Part shown: piece by piece, positions 25,401 to 33,776 of the stretch
Layout: each line of letters opens with the position of its first letter
Position numbering within the stretch: position 1 is the stretch's first letter
DNA from: Szabonella sp046295215
GTDB taxonomy: Bacteria > Pseudomonadota > Alphaproteobacteria > Rhodobacterales > Rhodobacteraceae
NCBI GenBank assembly: GCA_046295215.1
Contig: JBKBNP010000003.1
Span: 1-64,000 of the forward strand
Direction: 5' to 3'
DNA: 64,000 nt
The notes under the pieces: generated by a model
What the model was told of the DNA's origin: nothing
Databases searched by the model: none
What the model saw: only the letters and a program-made list of their open reading frames with translations
Made by a program: the position numbers and the translations under genes

Positions 25401-26264
25401 TCAGCCGAGCCGCTTGACGAGGCTCGACGTATCCCAGCGGCCACCGCCCATTTTCTGCACATCCTTGTAGAACTGGTCGACCAGTGCCGTCACCGGCAGA
25501 CTTGCGCCAATCTCGTTGGCCGTGGCCAGACAGATGCCCAGATCCTTGCGCATCCAGTCCACCGCAAAGCCGAAGTTGAACTCCCCCGCGAGCATCGCCT
25601 TGTGGCGGTTGGCCATCTGCCAGCTTCCCGCAGCGCCCTGCGAGATCACCTCGACCACCGCCTCGCCGTCCATCCCTGCCTTTTGTCCGAAGGCCAGCGC
25701 CTCGGCCAGCCCCTGCACCAGCCCCGCAATGCAGATCTGGTTCATCATCTTGGCAATCTGGCCCGCGCCGCTGTCGCCCAGCCGCTTGCAGACCCGCGCA
25801 TAGGTGGCGATCACCGGCTCGGCGCGGGCATAATCGCCTTCGGTGCCACCGCACATCACCGACAGAACACCATTTTCCGCCCCCGCCTGCCCGCCCGACA
25901 CCGGGGCATCGACAAAGCCGATACCCGCCGCGCGCGCCAGCGCCTCCATCTCGCGCGTGACCTGCGCGGAGACGGTGGTGTGATCGACAAAAACCGCGCC
26001 GGAGGCCATTCCGGCAAACGCGCCATCCTCGCCCGCGCAGATCCCGCGCAGGTCGTCGTCATTGCCCACGCAAGCCATGACGAAATCCTGCCCCTCCGCC
26101 GCCGCGCGCGGAGTTGCCGCCATGCGCCCGCCATGCTGCGCCACCCAGGCCTCCGCCTTGGCGGCGGTCCGGTTGTAGACCGTGACCTCATGCCCCTTGG
26201 CCACCAGATGACCCGCCATCGGATAGCCCATCACGCCCAGTCCCAGGAATGCAACCTTCGCCAT
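25401..26264 (-). CDS. 3-hydroxyisobutyrate dehydrogenase-family oxidoreductase
   Basis: A 287-residue NAD(P)-dependent beta-hydroxyacid dehydrogenase. The Rossmann motif is VAFLGLGVMGYPMAGHL, followed by VYNRT; the substrate-binding block is FVDAPVSGGQAGAENG and the catalytic lysine lies in GQIAKMMNQ. The group includes 3-hydroxyisobutyrate dehydrogenase, tartronate semialdehyde reductase (GarR) and glyoxylate/succinic semialdehyde reductases; sequence alone does not separate these. Start has no better alternative and length is normal. Divergent from the penicillin-acylase gene with an 80-bp gap. Confidence 0.85.
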   Translation of the reverse strand: MAKVAFLGLGVMGYPMAGHLVAKGHEVTVYNRTAAKAEAWVAQHGGRMAATPRAAAEGQDFVMACVGNDDDLRGICAGEDGAFAGMASGAVFVDHTTVSAQVTREMEALARAAGIGFVDAPVSGGQAGAENGVLSVMCGGTEGDYARAEPVIATYARVCKRLGDSGAGQIAKMMNQICIAGLVQGLAEALAFGQKAGMDGEAVVEVISQGAAGSWQMANRHKAMLAGEFNFGFAVDWMRKDLGICLATANEIGASLPVTALVDQFYKDVQKMGGGRWDTSSLVKRLG

Positions 26265-26344
26265 GTGTCCGCCCTTTCAATTGCCTCGCCCTACCGGATC
26301 GCATAGGTAACGGACAGGCCCCCCACGTCAAGAACGGACCGACC

Positions 26345-28807
26345 ATGCTGACCGCCTTCCGCTGGCTTCTGAGGATTTTCACAGGGCTTGTCGTGCTGGT
26401 CGCCTTCTGCCTTGCCGTGGCCTATTTCTTCCTGTCGCGGTCGCTGCCGGATTATTCGGAATCCTTTTCGCTCGACGGAATCACCGCCCCGGTGGAGATC
26501 GTGCGCAACAATGCCAACGTTCCCCATATCTTCGGCGAGACGGATGCGGACGTGTTCTTCGCGCTCGGCTTTGCCCATGCGCAGGACAGGCTCTGGCAGA
26601 TGACGATGCTGCGGCGCACGGCGCAGGGACGGCTGTCGGAGATCTTTGGCGACCGCACGCTGCGTATCGACGAACTCCTGCGCCGGCTCGATCTCTACAA
26701 CCTCTCTATCCGGTCGGTCGAGGCGCAGGATGCGCCGACCCGGGTGGCGCTTGATGCCTATGCGCGCGGGGTCAACGCCTGGATCGGCGAGGTCAATGTG
26801 CGGGCCCGTGGGCGGGGCGCGCCGGAAATGTTCTTCTTCTCGTCCGACATTGCCGCCTGGCAACCGGCCGACAGCATTTCCATCGTCAAGCTGATGGGCC
26901 TTCAGCTTTCGGCCCATGTCGGGGCCGAGGTTCTGCGCGCGCGGGCCTCGCTTCTGTTGCCGGACGCACGCCTGCGCGACATCCTTCCCGACGACCCCGG
27001 GCAGGCCGTGACCGCCCTGCCCGACTACTCCGACCTTGTGCCCGGCGTCCTGCCCGGGCAGGCGCCGACCCGGATCGCGGGGGATTGGCTTTCACCGGTG
27101 CCCGGGCGCGGGTTTGCCGGGGCCTCGAACGCCTGGGCTGCGGCACCGGAACGCTCGGCCGCGGCGGGCACGCTGCTGGCCAATGACCCGCATCTGGGCT
27201 TCACCGCCCCCGCGATCTGGTATCTGGCGCGGCTGGAACTGCAATCGGGTGGCGTGATCGGGGGCACGATCCCCGGCATTCCCGCCATTCTGGTGGGCCG
27301 GTCGGACACGCTGGGCTGGGCGCTCACCTCCTCCTATCTCGACGATCAGGACGTGATGATCGAGGAGGTCAACCCCGCCAACCCCGAGGAATACCGCACG
27401 CCCGAAGGCTGGGCGCCGTTCGAGACCCGCCGGTCCATCATCACGGTCAGGGGCCGCGATCCGGTGACGGTGACGCTGCGCTGGACGCAGAACGGCCCGG
27501 TCCTGCCCGGATCGCATTTCAACCTCGGCACGATCACGCCCGGCGGGCACGTCGCAGCGCTGGCCTGGACCGCGCTGTCGGATGCCGACACCTCGATGAC
27601 CTCGGCGTTGCGGCTGATGCAGGCGCGCGACATTCCGGCAGCGCTGGAGGCCGGACGGCTCTATATCGCGCCGGCGCAGAACCTGATGCTGGCCGATCGC
27701 GAGGGCGTGGCCCTGCAACTGATCGGCGCGATGCCTGCGCGCGACGCGAACCACCAGACCCAGGGGAGGATGCCCGCGCTGGGGGCTCGGCCCGAGAACC
27801 GCTGGCTCGGCCGGATGGATTACGACCGCAATTTCCGCGTGGTGAACCCGACCTCGGGCCTTCTGGGCAATACCAACAACAAGACGGTGGACCGCCCCTT
27901 CCCCGACCATGTCAGTTTCGAATGGGGCGACACGCACCGCATCCGGCGCTGGCTGAACCTGATGCAGACCCGCGAGGTGCATACGCGCGAAAGCTTCATC
28001 GAGGCGCAGCTTGATACGGTCAGCCCCATTGCCCGCGCGGTGCTGCCGCTGATCGGGGCGGATCTGTGGTTCACCGGGGAGCCCGCGCCCGATGACAGTT
28101 CCGAACGGTTCCGCCAGCAGGCGCTGGAATTGCTGGCGGACTGGAATGGCGAGATGAACGAGCATCTGCCCGAACCGCTGATCTATTCCGCCTGGCTGCG
28201 CAGCTTGCAGAACCGGCTGATCCGCGACGAACTCGGGCAGCTTGCGGATGAATTCACCCATCCCGATCCGGTGTTCATCGAGCGCGTGTTCCGCGACACC
28301 GACGGTGCCTCCAAATGGTGCGACGTGATCCAGTCGGCACAGATCGAGACCTGCACCGACATCGCGCGGATGGCGCTGGACGAGGCGCTGATCCGGCTGC
28401 GCGAGACCTATGGGCCGACGATGGCAAGCTGGCGCTGGGGCGACGCGCATCAGGCGACGCATGACCATCCGGTGCTGGGGGCGGTGCCGGTCTTGCGCTA
28501 TTTCGTGAACATCCGGCAAAGTACTTCGGGCGGGGATTCGACCCTGATGCGGGGGCGCAGCTCGGGCAAGGAGCCGGAGCCCTTTCTCAACGTCCATGGG
28601 GCGGGCTACCGGGGTGTCTATGATTTCGCCGACCCCGACAGTTCGGTGTTCATCCTGTCCACCGGGCAATCCGGCCATCCGCTGTCGCGCCATTACGACG
28701 ATCTGGGCGTGCTGTGGCGGCGGGGCGAATATATCCTGATGTCGCTGGACCCGGAGTTGGCCCGGGCGGCGGCGGTGGGGATCACCCGGATCAGCCCGCG
28801 CCCTTGA
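26345..28807 (+). CDS. Penicillin acylase family (Ntn-hydrolase) protein
   Basis: An 820-residue Ntn-hydrolase precursor with an N-terminal membrane segment (FTGLVVLVAFCLAVAYFFL) that anchors or exports it. Alpha-subunit features include the NVPHIFGETDADVFFALGF and HAQDRLWQM blocks; the autoproteolytic junction is GAS-NAWAA, where the serine of GASNAW becomes the N-terminal nucleophile; ANDPHLG follows. The beta chain ends near LSTGQSGHPLSRHY. Family members cleave penicillins, acyl-homoserine lactones or other N-acyl amides in the periplasm. No quorum-sensing gene is nearby, so the substrate is open. Confidence 0.88.
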   Translation: MLTAFRWLLRIFTGLVVLVAFCLAVAYFFLSRSLPDYSESFSLDGITAPVEIVRNNANVPHIFGETDADVFFALGFAHAQDRLWQMTMLRRTAQGRLSEIFGDRTLRIDELLRRLDLYNLSIRSVEAQDAPTRVALDAYARGVNAWIGEVNVRARGRGAPEMFFFSSDIAAWQPADSISIVKLMGLQLSAHVGAEVLRARASLLLPDARLRDILPDDPGQAVTALPDYSDLVPGVLPGQAPTRIAGDWLSPVPGRGFAGASNAWAAAPERSAAAGTLLANDPHLGFTAPAIWYLARLELQSGGVIGGTIPGIPAILVGRSDTLGWALTSSYLDDQDVMIEEVNPANPEEYRTPEGWAPFETRRSIITVRGRDPVTVTLRWTQNGPVLPGSHFNLGTITPGGHVAALAWTALSDADTSMTSALRLMQARDIPAALEAGRLYIAPAQNLMLADREGVALQLIGAMPARDANHQTQGRMPALGARPENRWLGRMDYDRNFRVVNPTSGLLGNTNNKTVDRPFPDHVSFEWGDTHRIRRWLNLMQTREVHTRESFIEAQLDTVSPIARAVLPLIGADLWFTGEPAPDDSSERFRQQALELLADWNGEMNEHLPEPLIYSAWLRSLQNRLIRDELGQLADEFTHPDPVFIERVFRDTDGASKWCDVIQSAQIETCTDIARMALDEALIRLRETYGPTMASWRWGDAHQATHDHPVLGAVPVLRYFVNIRQSTSGGDSTLMRGRSSGKEPEPFLNVHGAGYRGVYDFADPDSSVFILSTGQSGHPLSRHYDDLGVLWRRGEYILMSLDPELARAAAVGITRISPRP

Positions 28808-28819
28808 AGGGCGATTTTT
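28799..28819 (+). terminator. Terminator overlapping the penicillin-acylase stop codon
   Basis: CGCCC-TTGAA-GGGCG (28799-28813) followed by A and TTTTT (28815-28819). The TGA stop lies in the loop, so translation termination and transcription termination are superposed. Confidence 0.6.
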
Positions 28820-28855
28820 CTTGAGAATGGATCGGCTATCTGTCTAGATTTCGCC

Positions 28856-28867
28856 ATTGAGATCAAT
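28856..28867. promoter_or_regulatory. 12-bp palindrome before the orphan PGB gene
   Basis: ATTGA-GA-TCAAT, a perfect inverted repeat 20 bp before the start codon at 28887 and just after a weak promoter candidate (TTGAGA at 28821, CTAGAT at 28844). Could be an operator. Confidence 0.35.
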
Positions 28868-28886
28868 CCATTCAAGGATGTATTCC

Positions 28887-30338
28887 ATGGCTGTTCTGGC
28901 TGAACCCGAAACGTCGAGCGCGGTTGTTCACGAGGCGCAAAAGCTTCTGAACAAATCCGCATTGCAGACGCGAGCACCGGAAAATGGCGCCTTTGACAAG
29001 ACGACACTGGCGGCAATCAAGCAGTTCCAGGTCGAATCAGGTCTGAAGCCTACCGGCGTCCTCGACGACAAGCTGATGAAGATATTGCGGGATGCGGCCA
29101 ACCGTCCGAACCCGACCAAGCAGATCAAGATCGGCAGCAAGATCTACCTCTTCACCGATGCCGAATATGCGCAACTCGTCAAACGGATCGCGCGGGAGTT
29201 CGAAACCGCGATGATCCAGTTGCGGGGCGCCGTAGCCGAGGCACGGGGCATCTGGGACAACCAGAACGCGCTCAACAAGGACCAGTATATCGTCGCCTGG
29301 TGCATCGAGGCCTACAAGGGGGTCAAACTGCCCCCCGAAAGCCTGATAAAGACCGCTGAGTCCGGGGTGAAGGCTGCAGATGCGGCGCTCAAATCGGGCA
29401 ATCTGCAAGCCTTCTCCAAGATCTTTCCCAAGGCCGAGCAACAGGCCAATGACGCCCGTGTGAAGATGAAAACCTATCTGTCGAAGATCATCGACGGCGG
29501 GGAATCGCTTGTGACCGGGTTGCAGATCGTCTCGACCACCAGTTTCGTGATCGTGGGCATCATCGCTGCCCCCGTCGCGGCAAGCTATGGCGCGGGGGCG
29601 GTCGGAGCCGCCGTCATTGCGGGCGCGGGAACATCTGCGGTGGAATCGCTGGCCCATGAGGTCGGCAAGGGGATTTCGGGCGACAGCAAGGGGATTGGCG
29701 ATGCCAGTTTCAACGTGCTGCGCGACAGTTTCATCGGTGGCAGCGTCGGCGCACTCGTCAAGGGCAAGGCGGGCGAAAAGATCATTGCGAAGATCGGCCC
29801 GATGGTCGCCAAGCAACTGTCAGGCAAACTGTTCGAGAAGGCGAGCGAGAAAGCGGTAACCTCCTTTCTCATCAGCTACTTCAAGAAGAACGGCGCGGAT
29901 ATTCTGGAAGGTGTCATCACCGATGTCATCAAGGAATACAAATCCAATGCCGGCGGCCTGACCTTCGACAAGTTCACCGGCATCGTTGCCAAGCAGGTCG
30001 CCACGGCCGGGATTTTCGGAAAGTTCGGCAAGGCGGGCGATGTCGGGGCGAAAGCGGTGTTCGGAAAACTGTCCGGGTCGGTGAAGAAAGACCTCATCAA
30101 ATCGCTGGGAGCCAATGCCAAGGAAGCCGACCTCCTGCCGATCTTCTCCAAGGTCTTCGAGGAAACCAGCAAGGAGATGGGCGGAAAGATCTATGACAAG
30201 GTTCTGTCTTCGGCCACCGGAAGCGAAAGCCCGGACCAGATCGAGGCGAAACTGCTGGGCGAGTTCGCGACCAACAAGAAACTGATCGACGCTGTGCGCG
30301 CCGAAGCGGAGGCCAAGGCAAGGAAATCCAAGCGCTGA
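28887..30338 (+). CDS. Orphan protein with N-terminal peptidoglycan-binding domain
   Basis: A 483-residue protein without signal peptide. Residues about 12-68 fit a PG_binding_1 fold (VHEAQKLLN, GAFDKTTLAAIKQFQ, GLKPTGVLDDKLMKIL). Residues 80-190 are helical. A glycine/alanine-rich hydrophobic stretch (IVGIIAAPVAASYGAGAVG, then AAVIAGAGTSAVE) follows at about 215-250, and the rest is Lys- and Gly-rich amphipathic helix (KGKAGEKIIAKIG, KFGKAGDVGAKAVFGKL) ending KARKSKR. Base composition looks poorer in G+C than the flanks. The layout recalls toxins or effectors loaded into contractile injection systems, but no such genes are near. Start chosen by AAGGA 8 nt upstream. Function unknown. Confidence 0.75.
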   Translation: MAVLAEPETSSAVVHEAQKLLNKSALQTRAPENGAFDKTTLAAIKQFQVESGLKPTGVLDDKLMKILRDAANRPNPTKQIKIGSKIYLFTDAEYAQLVKRIAREFETAMIQLRGAVAEARGIWDNQNALNKDQYIVAWCIEAYKGVKLPPESLIKTAESGVKAADAALKSGNLQAFSKIFPKAEQQANDARVKMKTYLSKIIDGGESLVTGLQIVSTTSFVIVGIIAAPVAASYGAGAVGAAVIAGAGTSAVESLAHEVGKGISGDSKGIGDASFNVLRDSFIGGSVGALVKGKAGEKIIAKIGPMVAKQLSGKLFEKASEKAVTSFLISYFKKNGADILEGVITDVIKEYKSNAGGLTFDKFTGIVAKQVATAGIFGKFGKAGDVGAKAVFGKLSGSVKKDLIKSLGANAKEADLLPIFSKVFEETSKEMGGKIYDKVLSSATGSESPDQIEAKLLGEFATNKKLIDAVRAEAEAKARKSKR

Positions 30339-30368
30339 TTGCCCGTCGGGCTGTTGCGCTGCCTTGGC

Positions 30369-30385
30369 CAATGGCTCGGCCATTG
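30369..30385. terminator. Hairpin between convergent genes
   Basis: CAATGGC (30369-30375) pairs with GCCATTG (30379-30385) around a 3-nt loop, between the orphan PGB gene and convergent hflX. No T-run, so only a weak terminator candidate. The rest of 30339-30522 shows nothing. Confidence 0.35.
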
Positions 30386-30522
30386 CGCCGTCCGGGTGGA
30401 ATCGGGGCGGCGCAGGTTGAGGGCGGGGCCGAAGTCGGGCTACAGAAAACTGATGCGGGAAAGCCTGCGCAGACCCCTCGCATCAACCGCCTGAACCAGC
30501 GATGGCCACACATGGGCGACGG

Positions 30523-31860
30523 CTACAAGACCGCGTACTCGCCCTTTTGCCGCGCGGTCCAGCGCACCCGGAGCGACCAGCCATCGTCGCTCTGGTTTTC
30601 ATGCTCCACCAGGCCGGCCCCATGCAGCCAGGCATGGCGGCGCCCCTCGGCAAAGCGCAGGAACAGCGTTTCCTCGGTCTTTTCCTCGTCGAAGGCCGCT
30701 GACACCTCGGCCAGCAGCGCGTCGATGCCTTCGCCCGTCAGGGCCGACAGCGCAAGGATGCCCCGGCCCTGCCCGGCCCGCGCATCAAGGGCGGCGCGCG
30801 CCGTGCCGTCGACCAGATCGAGCTTGTTCCAGATCTCGATCTGCGGCACCGCAGGCCCTACCCCCAGCGAGGTCAGGATGTCGGCCACATCGGCGGCCTG
30901 CTCGGCGCTTTCGGGGTGGCTGATGTCGCGCACATGCAAGATGAGGTCGGCCTCCAGCACCTCTTCCAGCGTGGCGCGGAAGGCGGCGACAAGCTGTGTC
31001 GGCAGGTCGGAAATGAAGCCGACGGTATCGGACAGGATGATCTTGCGGCCCGGGCCAGAGTCCGTGGGCAGCGTGACGCCGCGCATCGTGGGGTCCAGTG
31101 TCGCAAAGAGCATGTCCTTGGCCAGCACCTCGGCCCCGGTCACGCGGTTGAAGAGCGTGGATTTCCCGGCATTGGTATAGCCCACCAGCGCCACCACCGG
31201 AAAGGGAACCTTGCGCCGCGCGGCGCGGTGCAATTCGCGGGTTTTCACCACCTTGTCGAGTTGGCGCCGGATACGGATAACCTGATCGTCGATGGCGCGG
31301 CGGTCGGCCTCGATCTGGGTTTCGCCCGGCCCGCCCACGAAGCCGAAGCCCCCGCGCTGGCGTTCGAGGTGGGTCCAGGCGCGCACCAGCCGTGTGCGCT
31401 GATAGGAAAGGGCGGCCAGTTCCACCTGCAACACGCCCTCGCGGGTGCGCGCCCGGTCGGCAAAGATTTCAAGGATCAGCCCGGTCCGGTCCAGAAGCTT
31501 GACGCCCCATTCCTTTTCCAGATTGCGTTGCTGCACCGGCGTCACTGGCCCGTCGACCAGCACCAGACCCACGTCGAGCCCGGCCATGCGCGCGCCGAGT
31601 TCCGCCACCTTGCCCGACCCGAACAGCATGCCGGGGGCGAGCTTCGGCAGGCGCACGACTTCCGCCCCCACGACCTCCAGGCCCGGCAGGGCCGTGGCCA
31701 GCGACACCGCCTCGGCCAGCCCATGTTCGGGCAGGCGCCGGGAGCGCACGGATTTCACATCGGGATGCAGCACATAGGCACGGGTGATTTCCGCCTGGGT
31801 GTCATGCCCGGACGGTTCCTTTACCCAAACCTCGTCTTCTTCCTGCCCGTCTTCGGTCAA
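30523..31860 (-). CDS. hflX: GTPase HflX
   Basis: HflX is a ribosome-binding GTPase that splits stalled or heat-damaged 70S ribosomes. The 445-residue protein has the HflX N-terminal domain, the glycine-rich linker GGFGFVGGPGETQIE, then G1 GYTNAGKST, G3 DTVGFI, and G4 NKLD. The start appears to be TTG at 31860, 2 nt after the hfq stop with AAGGTGAA upstream, so it is translationally coupled to hfq, the conserved hfq-hflX order. Confidence 0.95.
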   Translation of the reverse strand: MTEDGQEEDEVWVKEPSGHDTQAEITRAYVLHPDVKSVRSRRLPEHGLAEAVSLATALPGLEVVGAEVVRLPKLAPGMLFGSGKVAELGARMAGLDVGLVLVDGPVTPVQQRNLEKEWGVKLLDRTGLILEIFADRARTREGVLQVELAALSYQRTRLVRAWTHLERQRGGFGFVGGPGETQIEADRRAIDDQVIRIRRQLDKVVKTRELHRAARRKVPFPVVALVGYTNAGKSTLFNRVTGAEVLAKDMLFATLDPTMRGVTLPTDSGPGRKIILSDTVGFISDLPTQLVAAFRATLEEVLEADLILHVRDISHPESAEQAADVADILTSLGVGPAVPQIEIWNKLDLVDGTARAALDARAGQGRGILALSALTGEGIDALLAEVSAAFDEEKTEETLFLRFAEGRRHAWLHGAGLVEHENQSDDGWSLRVRWTARQKGEYAVL

Positions 31861-31862
31861 GG

Positions 31863-32096
31863 TCAGTCTTCACCTTCATAAAGGCTGATCGGCGTGCCCG
31901 GCATGATGGTGGAGATCGCATGCTTGTAGACAAGCTGCGACTGCCCGTCGCGGCGCAACAGCACGCAGAAATTGTCGAACCAGGTGATCACGCCCTGAAG
32001 CTTGACACCGTTTATCAGGAAAATCGTGACCGGAACCTTCGCCTTCCGGACATGGTTCAGGAAAGCGTCCTGCAAGTTCTGTTTATCGGAAGCCAT
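31863..32096 (-). CDS. hfq: RNA chaperone Hfq
   Basis: Hexameric Sm-like protein that stabilises small RNAs and promotes their pairing with mRNAs. The 77-residue product has Sm1 (VPVTIFLINGVKLQGVITWF) and Sm2 (YKHAISTIMP) motifs; in Sm2 the usual YKHA core is present. The short C-terminal tail is typical of alphaproteobacterial Hfq. It leads the hfq-hflX pair and lies 156 nt after trkH. Two small-RNA candidates in this window may be clients. Confidence 0.98.
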   Translation of the reverse strand: MASDKQNLQDAFLNHVRKAKVPVTIFLINGVKLQGVITWFDNFCVLLRRDGQSQLVYKHAISTIMPGTPISLYEGED

Positions 32097-32252
32097 TTGG
32101 AACGAGCCTTTTTTTCTTGTCGCGCGGTTTTGTTGCCCCCGGTCCCTTCCCGGAACTCCGGGCCCTCCCCGAAGGATTGGGCGAGTATGAAGGCCCGCGC
32201 CCGGACATTCCAGCCCAAAAATCGGTCCTGTGGCCTATCGGCTGCCGCCGGT

Positions 32253-33770
32253 TCAGCGCCGCCATGTGCCGGGGGCCAGAAGGGCGATCAGCGCCAGAAC
32301 CTCCATCCGGCCGAGAACCATCGCGGCCGCCGCAATGGTCTTGATCGGGGTCGAGAGTTCCAGGAGCCGGATCGCCTGTTCCGCCCCATGTTGCGTCAGC
32401 GGGCCGGTCGTCGTCACCATGGCGACGGTCATCACCAGTGCCCGGTCGAAATCGAGCCCGGCGAGCGAAAAGGCCAGGAGAAAGACCGCATAGGCCAGCG
32501 CATTCAGCATGAAGAAGATCCAGGCCATATAGGCCCCACCCTCGCGCAATTGCCGCATCACCGCCCCGCCGCCGCCGATGGACGAGGGATGCACCAGCCG
32601 GTCCAGTTCATTCTCGCCATGCCGCGCCAGCGCATAGACGCGCAGAAGCTTCAGCCCGCCGGTCGCGGTGGCAATCCCGCCCCCCATCATCGCCAGCCCC
32701 AGCAGGATCAGCCCCGGCGTGCGCAGTCCCGACCAGGATTGCGCCGCTTTCCAGTCCGCGCTTTCAAACCCGGTCGTGGTCAGAAAGGACAATGTGGTGA
32801 AAAGCGCGCCCCAGAGCGCACGCCCGGCAGCCGCGAAATTCTCCTCATCCTCATAGGCGAAGGCACCGATCCAGTGCCGCAGGATCAAAACCCCCGGAAC
32901 GACGATCATCAGCAGCACGGCCAGCCTGATTTCCGGGTCACGCCAGATCGGGCGGTGGCGCCCGGTCAGCGTCGGGCCCGGCAGGCTGCGCCGGGTCAGC
33001 GCGAGGCACAGAAAGGCGAACATCGCCAGTTCCGCGGCCATCCCGCCCGCATCCTGCGACAGCCCCCCGACCATGGTGATGCCACTGGTCGAAAGCGTGG
33101 ACATGGCATGGATCAGCGTTACCAGACCGTCCCCCCCCAGCCCGAGCAGGATCACCCACAAGAGCAGCGTCAGTCCGGCATAGGCAGGAAAGATCGTGGC
33201 GACGAAATAGGGCAGTCGCGTCGCAAAATCGGCTCCGCGCATGTTGAACCGGCCCGATTCGACGCTGTCGCGGCTGGTGCGCGCCGTGGTGACCTCTGCC
33301 CCGCCAAGCCCCATCGGTGCCAGGATCGCCGCAACCCAGAGCAGGACGAAAAAGCCCCCGAGCCATCCCGTCAGCGCGCGCCACAGATGCAGGGAAGGCG
33401 GCAGGCGGCCCACCCGGTCATAGAGCGTGGCCCCCGTGGTGGTGAAGGAGGACAGCATTTCCCACCAGGCGTTGAAGAAGGACGTGTCACGCACCGCCTG
33501 ATCGAAGGGAACGGCCATGACAACCGGCAGCCAGACATAGGCCCCCAGCAAAGAGGCCAGTTGTTGCCCCGCCACCGGACGCGACCGGCGGTTCGCGGTC
33601 GCGATGGCCACCATGACGGTCAGCAGCAGAAAAACCGTGCCGCCATAGAGGAAAGGCCGCGCCACGCCGTAATCGCGCAGCACCGCCGCATGGGCCGCAG
33701 GAATATACATGGCCAGTGCCGTGATCCCTGTCAGGATCACCAGAAGCGGAAGCTGGGCCAGCGCGCGCAT
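32253..33770 (-). CDS. trkH: Trk potassium transporter subunit TrkH
   Basis: A 505-residue inner-membrane K+ translocating subunit. The four pore-loop filters of the TrkH fold are visible in order: SSFTTTGAT, STLSTSGIT, LSFLTTTGFE and AMVTTTGPL. Works with the NAD/ATP-binding TrkA gate encoded 6 nt upstream in the same operon. Ends with GTWRR; the length is normal for TrkH/KtrB. Confidence 0.93.
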   Translation of the reverse strand: MRALAQLPLLVILTGITALAMYIPAAHAAVLRDYGVARPFLYGGTVFLLLTVMVAIATANRRSRPVAGQQLASLLGAYVWLPVVMAVPFDQAVRDTSFFNAWWEMLSSFTTTGATLYDRVGRLPPSLHLWRALTGWLGGFFVLLWVAAILAPMGLGGAEVTTARTSRDSVESGRFNMRGADFATRLPYFVATIFPAYAGLTLLLWVILLGLGGDGLVTLIHAMSTLSTSGITMVGGLSQDAGGMAAELAMFAFLCLALTRRSLPGPTLTGRHRPIWRDPEIRLAVLLMIVVPGVLILRHWIGAFAYEDEENFAAAGRALWGALFTTLSFLTTTGFESADWKAAQSWSGLRTPGLILLGLAMMGGGIATATGGLKLLRVYALARHGENELDRLVHPSSIGGGGAVMRQLREGGAYMAWIFFMLNALAYAVFLLAFSLAGLDFDRALVMTVAMVTTTGPLTQHGAEQAIRLLELSTPIKTIAAAAMVLGRMEVLALIALLAPGTWRR

Positions 33771-33776
33771 GGGCGA

